DNA from: Candidatus Pseudomonas phytovorans
GTDB lineage: Bacteria; Pseudomonadota; Gammaproteobacteria; Pseudomonadales; Pseudomonadaceae
Assembly (NCBI GenBank): GCA_029202525.1
Contig: CP119325.1
Coordinates: 3,198,001 to 3,262,000 of the forward strand
DNA length: 64,000 nt
Direction: 5' to 3'
Below the pieces are notes generated by a model. It did no database searches, was not told where the DNA came from, and was given only the letters and a program-made list of their open reading frames with translations. Positions 8,468 to 20,300 of this stretch are shown in pieces. The first letter of the stretch is position 1, and each line of letters starts with the position of its first letter. Both the position numbers and the translations under genes were made by a program.

Positions 8468-9022
8468 ATGTCGCTTTACAGTGCTGGCGTCGAATACGGC
8501 ATCCATTGCCTGCTCTATCTCGTGGACGAGCGTGGCGACACCCGTGAGTCCAGCGTGCGTGACCTGGCGGAGTTGCAGGGCGTGCCGCAGGAGTACCTGG
8601 CCAAGGTCTTTACCAAGCTCGCCCGGGCCAAACTGGTGGCTGCTACTGAGGGCGTGCGCGGTGGCTTCCGCCTGGCGCGGCCGTCGGATGAGATCACCGT
8701 GCTGGATATCGTCAATGCCATTGACGGGCCGAAAAAGATCTTCGATTGCCGCGAGATCCGCGAGCGTTGCACTCTGTTCGAGGGTTCTGCACCCGGCTGG
8801 GCGACTGAAGGCACGTGCGCGATCCATGCCGTGATGCTGGGGGCGCAGAAGCGCATGGAAGAGGCGCTGGCACAGCAGACAATCCTCGATCTGTCCCGGC
8901 GCTTCGGGCGCAAGGCCCCGGCGGAGTTCGGGCAGAAGGTCAATGCCTGGATGGGCGGGCGGCGTGATGGCAAGGGTGGGGGAGATATCCCGGTCAAGCA
9001 ATTGCAGGACAAGGTTGATTAG
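8468..9022 (+). CDS. Rrf2-family transcriptional regulator with a cysteine triad
   Basis: A 184-residue regulator. The N-terminal winged helix matches Rrf2 proteins (YGIHCLLYLV, VPQEYLAKVFTKLARAKLV, then GVRGGFRLARP as the wing). Three cysteines, C94, C101 and C117, fall in the loop where IscR, NsrR and RsrR bind a [2Fe-2S] or [4Fe-4S] cluster, so redox, NO or iron-sulfur sensing is plausible. Its nearest well-known relatives cannot be told apart by eye. I chose the ATG at 8468 because the family starts with a short M-x-L-x-x-x-x-x-YG segment; the open frame upstream is non-homologous. The gene is divergent from the NDH-2-like flavoprotein, with a palindrome between them. Confidence 0.88.
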   Translation: MSLYSAGVEYGIHCLLYLVDERGDTRESSVRDLAELQGVPQEYLAKVFTKLARAKLVAATEGVRGGFRLARPSDEITVLDIVNAIDGPKKIFDCREIRERCTLFEGSAPGWATEGTCAIHAVMLGAQKRMEEALAQQTILDLSRRFGRKAPAEFGQKVNAWMGGRRDGKGGGDIPVKQLQDKVD

Positions 9023-9098
9023 GGGCAGCTGAAGCCATAAACGACGTCTGGAACAGGCCAGCCAAGCATACGCTTGGAGATGTATCACCCTTCAAGAC

Positions 9099-9129
9099 AA
9101 AACGCCCGATGTGGGGCACCGGGCGTTTT
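9099..9129. terminator. Bidirectional intrinsic terminator
   Basis: AAAACGCCCG-N11-CGGGCGTTTT has perfect 10-bp arms with A/T tails on both sides. It separates the convergent Rrf2 gene and the Rhs toxin gene. The gap 9023-9204 contains nothing else that I can support; in particular there is no immunity-gene-sized reading frame. Confidence 0.85.
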
Positions 9130-9204
9130 GAGATCGTCAGGCGGGGTTCAAGGATAGCTAGATGCGGCTCTCGGCTGCACCTTTACAGGCCCTTGTTTGA
9201 TAGC

Positions 9205-12200
9205 TCAACTGCCCATTAACTGCTTAAGCTCCCGGTGCGTTTTAGGCCCACGAGTGCCAGGTGGGAAGTACCAATGCGCATCATAGGTAACGTCGTGAAG
9301 CTTTGGATTGGGTGGAAGTTTCGAACTGCGGTAGTACGACGCAGTGTTGAAAGCCGCCGTGTACTTCTCAGACAGCCCCACCATGCTGTTGTTCGAGAGG
9401 TAATAATCCGCTCGGGCAAGTTCCTCGATGCCATCGACTGAGTAGTTGACCGTTTGGACATAAGTATTGGCCTTGACAGGCTTGCCTAGGATTCTGGCGA
9501 ACTCCGCAGCGAATGATTGGTCACCACCGGCTCCGCCATGACACATATTTAACTGTACGACGTCCACACTATGAAAGTCGATAACCGGGTTGCCCAGTGG
9601 GTCCTTGAGCCGCCTCAGATGATCAACGGTCGTTTGAGCATTCCAGTAAGATTTTAATGGGACAGAGGTGCCTGGCATAGGGGGTGCCGTTTGAATAATC
9701 GCGAGAGCACCAGGGCCGGGATTATTTGCAGAATGGGGTGCTGCACCATGGAACATTAGTTTGAGGCGGTAAAGCGGTTCGCTGACCTCAAATCGGCATG
9801 CTGCAATACTGTGCGTCAATTGATTGAAGCGTGCTAACGCATCGGTATATGCCGGTGTACCCTTCAGCGTGTGGTTGATTGATGTCAGTTGCCTGTATAA
9901 AACGCGGATATCAGCGTCAAGCTCATGCTTCAGCGCTATCAGGTCATTCATCAATGGTCTTACTTGATGTTGGGCGTTCATGAGCTCCTTGTTAGCGCTC
10001 CTAACGGACGTGTTTAGAGATTTCGATTTTGAACTGATAATCTTATCTGCGTCAGCCACTACGGCGGCGATGGCTTTGCCTTTGAAGAAGGGCCTATCCA
10101 AGAGTGCGATGTTCACAGGCTGGACGGTGTATTCCTTGAAGAATTTTTTCAGATTAATTATCTGGTCATCGTTAGAGAAGTTTGAGCCTGTCAGGACAAC
10201 GCGTTTGAGCAGGCTCCATCTCTCTTGGGTGGGTTTGAACAGGATCTTCGCCTCGTCGGCCTGCCTGAACAAGGAATCTGCGTCCACCAGAGACGCTGAA
10301 CTGTCTAGCGTTTTAACCTGCGTGTCTATTAGTTTTTTCTGGGTTACCTTCAGGTTTTCTAACGCGTTTTGCAGTTCAGTGGTGGCCGCTTGCGGCGCTG
10401 TTTTACCAGTGGTGGCAATTAACCCCTCGCATTGCTTGATTGTCTTGGAGACGTTATCTGAGCTTTCTTGCATCAGCAGTACATTTTGCTTTAATGCTGC
10501 TTTCACATTGTAGTCATCATGCGCCACCCAAATTTTAGCGGTATGCTCTGGATTGTTACTGAGCATCACCGAATGGGGCGACTCGATGTGACCACCTAGC
10601 GTAACCGTCCTCATGCTGCCGGCCGATACTCCATTATCCAAATGGGAAATAGCTGAGGTAGTTTTTCTGGCGACTTTTCCGATCTGGTATTTATACGCTC
10701 GGGAGAACTTGAACAGGCCTTTTAACCTGGTCAGTTTTACCGATTGGCGCAGAGCATGAAGCCCTTGGATACCTCGACGCACGCCTTTGAGCAACAGACT
10801 TCCCAATTTCCCCAAGCTTTTGCCCGAAGCGTCGAACAAACCGACCACCGCCGAAGCCCAGCCTAGTTTCCTCGAGAGTGCCGGGTTGCTTTGTCGTAGT
10901 GACATATCTGCGACTGACAGGCTGAAAGCGGCCGCCGCGAAAGCGAAAAGTACGACCCCCAGCAAGCCGCCTGTGAGTACAGAGCCGACTACCGCGAGAA
11001 CTAAAAAGCCCGCCGCAAGCACCCACTCCCACCAGGCTGCCGGCTCGTGATAAGGAGGTTTGGTGTCTCGAATCATGTCATCCAGGGAAGCCAGTTGGGT
11101 CGATTCAGCTCTACGGCTGATCATGATATGCCCGCTGGGGTCGTGCCAGTTTACGGGGTCCCGACCGGCACAATACGCTCGGTCATTCAGGCCACCCTCA
11201 CCAAACGGGCTTAGCGTATCGCTTTGAAAAAAAGCTTGGTGGCGAGGGTCATAAACCCGGTACCCGTTGCCCAAGTGATAACTACCGGTAACCGGGTCAA
11301 CCCGCTGTCCGTTATAGCCCAAGCCGCTGCTCAGTTTGCCGAGTTGCTCAAGCGGGGCTTCACCCCATGGGGTGAAACCTACCGAAACGCTGGACCATTT
11401 GCCTGTCTTGTCTACCGAATACTCTTCCGCGCCGGCGTTGAGTGGGTCGGGTAGATTGAAGTGGGTATACGCGACCTCGTTGTCATCCCGGTGGTCGTAG
11501 CGAAGTACCACCAACCCGGCTTCTTCATCCAGGATTCTGCGGCGAAGAAGGTCTCCATTCCCATCCAGGCATACTTCGCCGCAGAGGCGATCACCGGTGT
11601 ACTGGAAAACGTAGCGCTGTTTTTTCTGCTCGTCCCACTGTGAAGCCAGCCGGCCATATTCGTCGTACTCATAGCTGACTAGCGGCGTGGACTGCGCATT
11701 TTCGCTGACTGACAGTAGTTGTCCCTCAGCGGTGTACGCGAAGACTCTGCGTTGTTCATCGGTGGTGATGCTGCCATTGCTGTTGCTGGCAAGCGTCAAG
11801 GTGGTCGTCTCACCTGCCTTGCCGCCCTTGGGCGTCGGTGTCACGCTGACGCTGGTGCGTTGCGTCGGTTGCAGGGCATCTTCGTAAGCATACACACGCA
11901 TTTCGCTGTCACCATCTGCAAACGTGCTGATACAACTTGTGATGTTCCCAAGTGCATCATACGTGTAAGCTTGGTCCTTAAGGCTCCGGGCATGGGTATC
12001 CTGTATCTCAAAGCCTTTGCTGGCCGTGACAGTCCAATGTTCGAGCTCATTGCGTTTCTCGTCGTAATTGAACGTTTCTGTTCGTGTTGCCTCGGCGCTC
12101 CCGTTACGGTACCAGGTTTTGCGCTGCAACTGCCCGATCACCGACCAACTTAGTTCGTAGCGGCTTTTTTCCTCACCATCCAGACAATAGGCACGCTGGA

Positions 12201-14385
12201 TTTCTCGCTCAAAATAGTCATAACTGTATGAGACCGACAACGTTCGGCCGCTGCGCCGATCATGGATGATGGTTTTTTCCGGAGCGCCGTGCGCCGTATA
12301 AGAGTATTGATAATCCAACTGGCCGCGGCGGGCACGGCTACGACGTTTTTGCGCATCTTGCCAACTGCGGCTGACCACACCACTGGCGAGGCATGCACTT
12401 TCAACATGACTGCGCATCGAACGCGTGCAGCTTTCGAGTTGTTGCACCCTGCGCACGGTGCGCCTGTTCCATGTTTGGCCCAGGAGCAGGGGTGACCAAC
12501 TCGTACAACTGATGATGTCTGGATTGATGAGCCCATCGGCAGGTTTTTCGGCATGCATGGCCTGGGTAACGGCGTTGTAGCTGAAGCTGGACAGAAGTTT
12601 CTTTTGCGCACTTGGCTGTTTACCCTGCGCGTACCAAGATGTTACGCCACCGTCAGCACTCCGTTCGCTGAATACAAGGGTGCCATCGGGGCGTTGCACT
12701 CCGTTAGCATTAAATGTCGTTATCTGTTTGGAGCCCGGTTTGCCCACGGTTCTGGTGGCCATGTCATCGCCCCGGTTTCCATCGCCGTACAGTGTCTGCT
12801 CGCCCAACTGAAGCTCGGTACCTGATGTGGGCAGCATACACACTTTGATGGGGACGTGGCTCAACCCCTGGTATGTCCACTTGATCACGGTGTCGTCTGG
12901 AGCGATTATCTGCGTGCGGCGTCCCAGTTCGTCATATTCGGTTTTCCACTCTCGGGTAATGCTGCCAATCGTTTCCGTGGTTTTGACGTGCTGGCCACGG
13001 GCGTTGGTGAGTTGCTCAGTGAGCAGACCGAAATCTTCCAGTTTTTTCCCGTCAGGGGTCGGCCGCATGAAGCTGCGCGACAGCGTTACACTGCCACTGC
13101 GATGATTGGTCTGTATCTCCTCCATACCTCGCATGAGGCCATGCACCGACGAGCCGGTCAGGCTTCTCATCCGCCGAGTTTGCGTACCATCCGCCTTGTT
13201 ACCTGGATGCTCTTCGATCACTTCCCAGAACCAATCGCGCAAGTTGGTCGATAAACTGACGCCCTCGTTGCGTACACACAACCCGCCGGGAAGATAGTCA
13301 TAAGTACACTGCTGGCGGACATTGCCCAGGCTGTCGTAGGTTATTTCTTCGAGGGTTACAAAGTGGCTGTTACCTTCGTTGTCTGGCCTGCTTTGCAATT
13401 CGCGTCGCACCGGGCGCTGGAAGCCATCAAGCAGGGTGCGCCCTAGGCGGCCATCCGGGCCGGATGTTGTAACCCAAGTGCCATTGCCTTGCCCTGACCA
13501 GGTATGCGTTTTGCCACTTGAGCTAAAACCATTGCTGCGACCCTTTTCAAATCCTGCCGGATCCCAGGCATAGGTGGTGCTGGCCAGCGGGCGATCGCAC
13601 GCGTCATAGGTATGAAACACCATCGACGTCGGGATGCCGGACTCGTCCTGTTGTGCTTCCCGCAGCATGCGGTCGCTGCGACCCGAGCGGATTTTGTGGG
13701 AAACGACCGCGGTCAGGTTGAGCTCGCCTACCTTCAGCGGTGACTCGCTTTTCGCTCGTAACGTGCCTTCAGTGGCGTCGACGTTGACTGTCTCGGTCAG
13801 CGCTCTGGTCTGGCGAGCGTCATTGTCTTTGTACCAGCGAGTCGAAGTGGTGGTGGTCTTGCCATTGCTTTCGGCATGCGTTACCTGCTGCAGATCAACC
13901 AGAAGCCCCACGCGTCCTCTGGCCTTAGTGATTGCCCAACATGTTTGGGTGGTGTCCACCGAGACACCTTCCATTGTTATGACGGTATCGGGGATCAACA
14001 CTCCCTTGCTGCCTTTACGGGCGTGGCCATAGCCAAATAGCGTTACGGACACGTCCGATAGACTTCCGTCGGGAAACTTCAGATAACTGCACTGGCCCAT
14101 GAGTGGGGGTGATGTTGGGTCTGGAACCTGGGGGCATACCAGTAGTTTGGAGGGAAAAGCGGCCTCATTCTTTTCCAGCTTGAGCCCATTCACCAGCTTG
14201 CTGATGTCAGGCGCGTTGCTGTCGCCGACCTTGGCAGGGTAATAGCAGAAGTGTGTGGTCTGTCCGTCATCGGTGACCGTTTTCAGCACTGCTCCGGTGT
14301 GCTGGTCATATTCGAAGACGGTTGTTTCCAGGGTGCACTTCACGTAATCGGTAACCGCGCTGGTTTTTTGGGTGGTGGCGTTCAT
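9205..14385 (-). CDS. Rhs/YD-repeat toxin, C-terminal part of a split Rhs cocoon (TcC-like)
   Basis: The 1726-residue protein carries YD/Rhs repeats over roughly residues 1-1000 (YDQHTGAV, YDALGNI, YDEYGRLASQW). These end in the conserved Rhs core with GLGYNGQRVDPVTGSYHLGNGYRVYDP and the terminal D1082-PSGH motif, where Rhs/TcC proteins cut themselves to free the C-terminal toxin. The 640-residue remainder has two adjacent hydrophobic helices near 1121-1165, then basic and coiled-coil-like segments. The final domain contains LMFHG (His1546) and LNMCHGGAGG (Cys1615), followed by FAAEFARILGKPVKAN. That His...Cys layout resembles clan CD (caspase-like) cysteine peptidases; this is inference. AAGGAGAG precedes the start, and TGATG couples translation to the upstream partner. 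No immunity gene follows. Confidence 0.85.
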   Translation of the reverse strand: MNATTQKTSAVTDYVKCTLETTVFEYDQHTGAVLKTVTDDGQTTHFCYYPAKVGDSNAPDISKLVNGLKLEKNEAAFPSKLLVCPQVPDPTSPPLMGQCSYLKFPDGSLSDVSVTLFGYGHARKGSKGVLIPDTVITMEGVSVDTTQTCWAITKARGRVGLLVDLQQVTHAESNGKTTTTSTRWYKDNDARQTRALTETVNVDATEGTLRAKSESPLKVGELNLTAVVSHKIRSGRSDRMLREAQQDESGIPTSMVFHTYDACDRPLASTTYAWDPAGFEKGRSNGFSSSGKTHTWSGQGNGTWVTTSGPDGRLGRTLLDGFQRPVRRELQSRPDNEGNSHFVTLEEITYDSLGNVRQQCTYDYLPGGLCVRNEGVSLSTNLRDWFWEVIEEHPGNKADGTQTRRMRSLTGSSVHGLMRGMEEIQTNHRSGSVTLSRSFMRPTPDGKKLEDFGLLTEQLTNARGQHVKTTETIGSITREWKTEYDELGRRTQIIAPDDTVIKWTYQGLSHVPIKVCMLPTSGTELQLGEQTLYGDGNRGDDMATRTVGKPGSKQITTFNANGVQRPDGTLVFSERSADGGVTSWYAQGKQPSAQKKLLSSFSYNAVTQAMHAEKPADGLINPDIISCTSWSPLLLGQTWNRRTVRRVQQLESCTRSMRSHVESACLASGVVSRSWQDAQKRRSRARRGQLDYQYSYTAHGAPEKTIIHDRRSGRTLSVSYSYDYFEREIQRAYCLDGEEKSRYELSWSVIGQLQRKTWYRNGSAEATRTETFNYDEKRNELEHWTVTASKGFEIQDTHARSLKDQAYTYDALGNITSCISTFADGDSEMRVYAYEDALQPTQRTSVSVTPTPKGGKAGETTTLTLASNSNGSITTDEQRRVFAYTAEGQLLSVSENAQSTPLVSYEYDEYGRLASQWDEQKKQRYVFQYTGDRLCGEVCLDGNGDLLRRRILDEEAGLVVLRYDHRDDNEVAYTHFNLPDPLNAGAEEYSVDKTGKWSSVSVGFTPWGEAPLEQLGKLSSGLGYNGQRVDPVTGSYHLGNGYRVYDPRHQAFFQSDTLSPFGEGGLNDRAYCAGRDPVNWHDPSGHIMISRRAESTQLASLDDMIRDTKPPYHEPAAWWEWVLAAGFLVLAVVGSVLTGGLLGVVLFAFAAAAFSLSVADMSLRQSNPALSRKLGWASAVVGLFDASGKSLGKLGSLLLKGVRRGIQGLHALRQSVKLTRLKGLFKFSRAYKYQIGKVARKTTSAISHLDNGVSAGSMRTVTLGGHIESPHSVMLSNNPEHTAKIWVAHDDYNVKAALKQNVLLMQESSDNVSKTIKQCEGLIATTGKTAPQAATTELQNALENLKVTQKKLIDTQVKTLDSSASLVDADSLFRQADEAKILFKPTQERWSLLKRVVLTGSNFSNDDQIINLKKFFKEYTVQPVNIALLDRPFFKGKAIAAVVADADKIISSKSKSLNTSVRSANKELMNAQHQVRPLMNDLIALKHELDADIRVLYRQLTSINHTLKGTPAYTDALARFNQLTHSIAACRFEVSEPLYRLKLMFHGAAPHSANNPGPGALAIIQTAPPMPGTSVPLKSYWNAQTTVDHLRRLKDPLGNPVIDFHSVDVVQLNMCHGGAGGDQSFAAEFARILGKPVKANTYVQTVNYSVDGIEELARADYYLSNNSMVGLSEKYTAAFNTASYYRSSKLPPNPKLHDVTYDAHWYFPPGTRGPKTHRELKQLMGS

Positions 14386-17300
14386 CAGTTGCTCTCCTTT
14401 ACAGGCGGATCTTGCTGGTCAAGTGCTGTGCCGGTTGAGGTGCGATGCGGCCTAAGGTCTTCGGTCAGTACCGTAGTACTGAGCGGCTGTGTGCCCAGAC
14501 GGTACTTCACGGCTGGGTCGGCAGCGGTGACGGTGTCGGGGTAAGTCATGGAAGTGGTCTCGCGGGCGACACCGGGCAACTCTTCGATGACTTGGGTCTG
14601 GACCAGGAAGCCGTTCTTTAGCATCCAGGTTCGTCGGGTGAAAGGCGCGCGTTTGCTGTCGCCGTTATCCTGCATGCAGATAGCGCTATAGGTGTTGCCG
14701 TCATCACGCAAATGATCGATGTGCCCTTCATAGCGCCAGGCATGGCTGATGCTTTGCTGCCCAGCTCCTGGCACCAGCGTGTGTCGACCGACCCTCGACA
14801 AGGGAATCGCGGTTTCGTTGATATCCCAATCTCGCCATTCAGGTACGTAGCTCACCACTTCCAGCGAACCATCTTGCTCGACCACCGAACAAAGCACGCG
14901 GTCAAGCACGGGTTCGCGTTGATAGCCGAAGACGACTGATTGCACAGGCGTGGCCTCAAGTTGACCTTGATGTGTCAAATGGGTGAGCAGGCAGTCCTCG
15001 ATAGTAAGCTTGACGTCATAGGCTTCGTCGCTGTCGGGCCACACTGTAAATGTACTGCTGTACTTACCGATCGCAACCGGTTCTTCATGTGATGCGCTGA
15101 GCAAGGTTGTATTGCCATCGGCGATAGACGTCAGCCTTACATGCCCTTTGCTACCGGCCCATGCTAGTGTCAGTTTTCCACCGAGAGGGGACTCAATGTT
15201 AACGGGCACCAGGATGAAGGCCTTGCGGTTCATATCCGTTTGCATCTTTTCGATGTTTTTGATCTTGCCCTCGTAGTCGGCTTTGTGCTCGCTGCTGATC
15301 CCGCTTTCTTTTCGCCACTGACTGAGATTCGCCTTGATATGCCCCAGCTTACTTACCAACAGGGTTTTAAAATGCTCACTCGGCTCCTCGCCGTCGTGAG
15401 GATCAGGCTTGGCCAAGGTTTCTGATCGTCCCGATGGAAAAACAATCGTTATCTTGTTCAGCGCATCGAAGCTGCCGTTGGCTCCGGTGAGTGTGATGCC
15501 ATTGATTGCCAGCCGCTTGTTGCCCTGCGCCGCGCTCACGTTTTCGGCGGTCAATGTAACGGTCTGGCCATTGCTCAGTGTCAGGCGGTGTTGACGATTG
15601 TCGTAGGCGCTGAAGCGGAAGGCCCAGCCGTCACCCAGGGCGCCTTCATTGGCGCGGGTGGCGCTGTAGTGCAGCGTCAGGTCAATTTCCGGGCCTTTAC
15701 CTTCAAGGCCGCGGATGACGCCGACAGGGCAGTGGGCGTGGAACAGGCCGGTTTTCGGATCGACACCATTCTCGACAGCGCCGCTAATGTCATAAACCTC
15801 AGAGCCAAGTGTCGCAGTGTAGTCGGCGCACAGCGTGTCCTTGGGCGAGAAAGGCTTACCCACAATTGGCGGGTCGATCGATAGTGGCAAAGCGCACGCT
15901 CGAGCAATATTGGAAGCGCTCACATAGCTTGCGCTGAAGAGCTTGAAAGCCTTTGGAAGATGGACGTTCTGCGGTACGTATACGCTAATCCCGCCGGTGC
16001 GCCTACCTGTGCTGCGCAGAGGCAGGAGAGCAGATTGTACAAGCGCCATGGGTGAAAAATCTGAGGTGCTGGACGCCACACGAATGCCTTTTTCATAAGC
16101 ATCTGCAGTGAGCTGTAATTGCAAGGAACACGCATATACGAAGGGATGCTGGATTAAGGCGCTTTTTAATTTGGCTAGATTCTCTTGTATGATCGCGCTT
16201 GTAATTTCATGATGACTCAATAGTCTGTTGAGATGCTCTAACAGGTTGCTGTCCACGTGGAGCAGAGCTGCTTTCATATGGGGTATTGCAATTTTAGCCG
16301 CTTCGGCCTTGTTTGGAAATTTCTCTGCAGTCTGATGCTTGGCGTGCATGCCGAACTCCTCTGCCTGTTGCCAAGAGCAGCCGCGTGCAATACGTTCTCG
16401 TTTTACGAAGCCATACACTTTCTCGTAAAAGGGTAAGGGCAGATCTTCACCCATATCGTAGAAGACTTTTTTGTCCATATCGGCGAATGCCTTTTCAGCT
16501 TCTTCCGTAGCTGTCGTGTCGAAATATTTAATGATTTTGTTCACGTCCACTGACAGCAAGTCAGCGGTCTTCAGTGCTTGAATGACAGTCGCTATATTTG
16601 AACCGTCAAAGACGAATTTATAGTTGCCGCTTTCACGCCGATTCAAAATTTTCTTTACTGTTGATATCAGTATATTGCTATAACGGTGCGTGCGCATCGT
16701 AAAAACAGCACGCACCTCGTTACAAGCTTCGCAGTCCACCCAATGGTCGCGAGGCAACCCCATTTGCCATACATCGGTAGGTACTGGTAACTGTCCCGAT
16801 CGAGCGATGCTCGATGCCAATAAAGCCGGCAGATCCGCAGACTCCATTGCCTTGTGCGGGTCACCGTAGGTCAACCCGTTATAATAGGGATGACCGAGAG
16901 CATCGTTCTCGATTCTCTGGACCACTGCCGATCGCGTGATCCACGGCGCCGCAACGCCGAATTTAGCGCCTCGCATGCAGTAATCAAGTTTATCGACATC
17001 CGCGTCGCTGATGACTTCTCCGCCCCAGGCCGTGAGGTGCGAGAATTTTATGCGGTCGACAGAGTTCTTTAGCTCATTGAGATAGAGTGCCGCATAGACA
17101 ATCGCTTCTTCACAGGCCAGCTTATCTTGCAGGAAGACTAATGTCGGGTGCAGTGCGGGTGGCGCTTGTGGAGTGCAGGGTTCAGGTGCTCGCCAAGGTC
17201 GAACGATGCATGTAGTGTCCGCACTTTCGGGTACCCAGAGGGTGCACTCGCTGGAGACAGCAGAGGGGATACTTTGTGCCGTTTCGCTCCAAGTCATGAA

Positions 17301-20300
17301 AGATGCCGAGTCCAGAAGAGGTGTCAATGCTGCGGCCAACCCCTTGAGCCAGTCAGCTTCGGATATCGTTGTTGTGGAGTCAGCTTGCCATTCGCACGAC
17401 GTGAGCGCTCTCCCGCTCCAGCGTTCAGTGAGTGTCACGGATAATCCGCTTCTATAATCTTTATAAAGGTCGCCGAAAGTCAGTAGACGACCGTCGGCCG
17501 AGGTGAGCGCGCACTCGCTCTTTTCCCCTGAATCGAGTGGGCCGACCATAAATACCTTTATCGGCAGCATCATGACCCAAATCATGCAGTCGCTTGCGAT
17601 CGGCAATGCGTCTGCTGAAGCCGCACTGCCTGCACGGACGTATTTTCCAAGGGGGGATTCTTGAAGTGCTTCGGCAAAGGCTTTGAAGCATTGACCGGGG
17701 TCGGTGTCTTTTTCTTTTAGGGCATAAATAAAAGGCGAACCAGGCAGGTGAACGCCGGAAAGACTGTCCAGCACGATAAGTTGTATTTTATCTTCTGCTT
17801 TCAGGCTGGAAGCGTGTACCCGACGATGTTTGCGCCACGTCAGCGCATCCACCTCTACAGACAGGTTCGAGTACTGCGGTATCCAGAGCGCATTCTTTAC
17901 ATCCTCTGGTACTACAGTAACGCCATCAGCCCCCAAAACCCCGGCCCGCAGCATGCCGTTTTGTGAGTGGGACTGGTTGATGTGCGCACACAACGCCTTT
18001 GCCCCGCCTGTTGATCTTTCCGTGTGCGTGGGAGAAAACAGATAGGTTTCGTACAAATACTGAGTCGTTCTATCCCGTACCTGAATAGCGATACTCGTAC
18101 CCGTCGGCGAACTCACATCTGGCACCCGCGCAGCGATGACCTGATTGGCCTTGAACGGTGCATTGCTGAACAGACGGCAATCTTCACCAAAGCACCACAG
18201 CCGGTTGAGCTCCATCTTCGCGGCTGCGTCCAGTCTGTTGAATGCTTCCGAACCCGGACTTCCTGTCTTGGCAACCTCAAGCCCACCGGCTTGTTCCAAG
18301 TAACCCGCAGACAGCACCTTGCTGCCGTCCGCTGCATCCGGTGCGTCATTTATGGCCTCAAGGAAGGCTTTTGGCCAATCATTCTGGTTGCAGGTATCTG
18401 CCTCAGCTGTCCAGGCCACAGACTTGACCACGTGTCCGTCCTGCTCGCTGATAACCCAGGCCTGCAATCGCTCACCGATGGCCAGGTCGCGGTCCGCCAG
18501 CAGGTAGCCAGGGCTGCGCCACACGTGCGCGCCGCCACCAATGCTGGCCGGTTCGAAGCCGATCATCGTTGGGAGGATGTCATCGTCCTGGGCATCAGCT
18601 GCCAGACCCGGAAAGCCCAAGTTGATAGAGAGCGTTGGGGCCTGGCGCACTGTCAGCTTGAGCCCTGCAGTGTTCATGAACCAGATCGACAAGTCTTTTT
18701 TGTGTGCTGCTACGGTGTCTTCAGACCCATTTTTTTTAGCCAGGATGGGCGCATGGGTGTTAACACTGTCCACAACGGCATCGATACGGCTGAGCAGGCT
18801 GTCTTCGTCATCTGTGTAATCCAGCACGCATGGCCACTTCTTGACCACGGTTTTGCTGGTGGTGTCTTCCAGGATCAGTTCAATCACCCGCTGGCCGAAC
18901 CCGGCTTCGGGAGGTTGCACGCACTCGTCAAGTACCTGAGCGATAGAAGTACGCGCGTCACTCACCGTCAGCTCAAGTTCCAGTGCAGCGGGCAGCGCCA
19001 GTGTCCAGGCTGTTTGTTCACCCTTGGCTGCCGGGGCTTTGCCTAAGTCGTGAACAGCATGCCTGATGTGCAGGTTGTCATGGATGCTCTTGGCCAGCGC
19101 TTCGACGCGAGCGCTCAGGTTCGGCTTGGCCGTGTGCTCCAGTTCGCAGCACCACTGCTGAACGACATGCCGGGTGCTTTTGTCCAGCAGGGTGCACAGC
19201 GCAGTCTGTTCGCCAGCGCCATCCGTGGGTGCCTGGATGGAAGTGTCCATGGCTTGCGCCAGTGTAACTGGCGCACCCTTGGCGTCTCGCAAGGCGCACG
19301 ACCATGGCGCTGCATTATCCGCTTCCAAAAAGCCACCGAGGTCGATCCGCAGAGGCCGGTTCACATGCCAGAAGTCGATTTTGCCATCAGCCTCGATGGT
19401 GCCATTACTTTCTGCCTCGGTACCCAGCCGCAGATACGCATCAAGGCCGGCGTTCTTCAGCTGCTTTCGCACCAGGGCGGGCCACTTGTCTGCGGTCCTC
19501 TCGTCGCCGAAGATGAACGTCAGTGGCGACCCTGGTAGTGGCTCGCCGCTGTAACCGTCATGCACAACCAGCTTGCGCTCGGCCGCGCTGTATTTGTCAT
19601 TCAGCGGAATACCGGCGTGGCAGCGTACCCATCGGGCCTGTGCGCCGCTCAACGCGGGCTCAACCGGCCTCACCGTCAGCTCAAGGTCCAACGCAGCCGG
19701 CAGTTTCAGTGTCCAGGCGGTTTGGGTTTTATCATTCCTGGAGGTCAGCACTTTGCCGCTGTCGTGAATGATATGCTGAATCTGGAGAGTGGCGTCGATG
19801 CTGTCTGCCAGGGCCTTTACCCGCACCGACAGGGCGTCCTTGCCGGCGTTGTAGTCCAACGTGCAGGTCCACTGCTGGATGACCCTGCGGCTTTGTTTAT
19901 CGTGCAAAGCACATTGCACATCGCGCTCGCCGGCACCCCCTTCCGGGGCCTGGACGAAGGCCTCCAACGTTTGCGCCAGTGTGGCTTCACTGCCGATGGC
20001 GCTGCGCGAGGCACAGGACCAGATGGCGGTTTTATCGGTTTCTTCAAAACCTGCGATGAAGACCCGCACCTGTTTGCCCAGTTGCCAGAAGTCGATGGTC
20101 TTTTCTGCGTTGATATCGCCGGTAGCGGATGTGGCCGTCCCCAAACGCAAAAAAGCATCCAGGCCATGCTCCCCGAGTTTCGCTCGCACCAATGCGGGCC
20201 ATTTGTCCTGGGTCGAATCGCTGCCGAAGGTGAACGAAAGTGGAGAGCCATCTAGCGGTTCGCCAGTGATCGCATCATGCACATGGAAAGTACGTACCGC

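Noticed and set aside
9023..9204. Short immunity gene for the Rhs toxin
   Set aside because: No open frame with a ribosome-binding site fits; the gap is mostly a terminator hairpin.
14380..14390. Frameshift or broken single Rhs gene
   Set aside because: The junction is a clean TGATG overlap with a good ribosome-binding site for the second gene, and both proteins are complete, so two coupled genes are the better reading.
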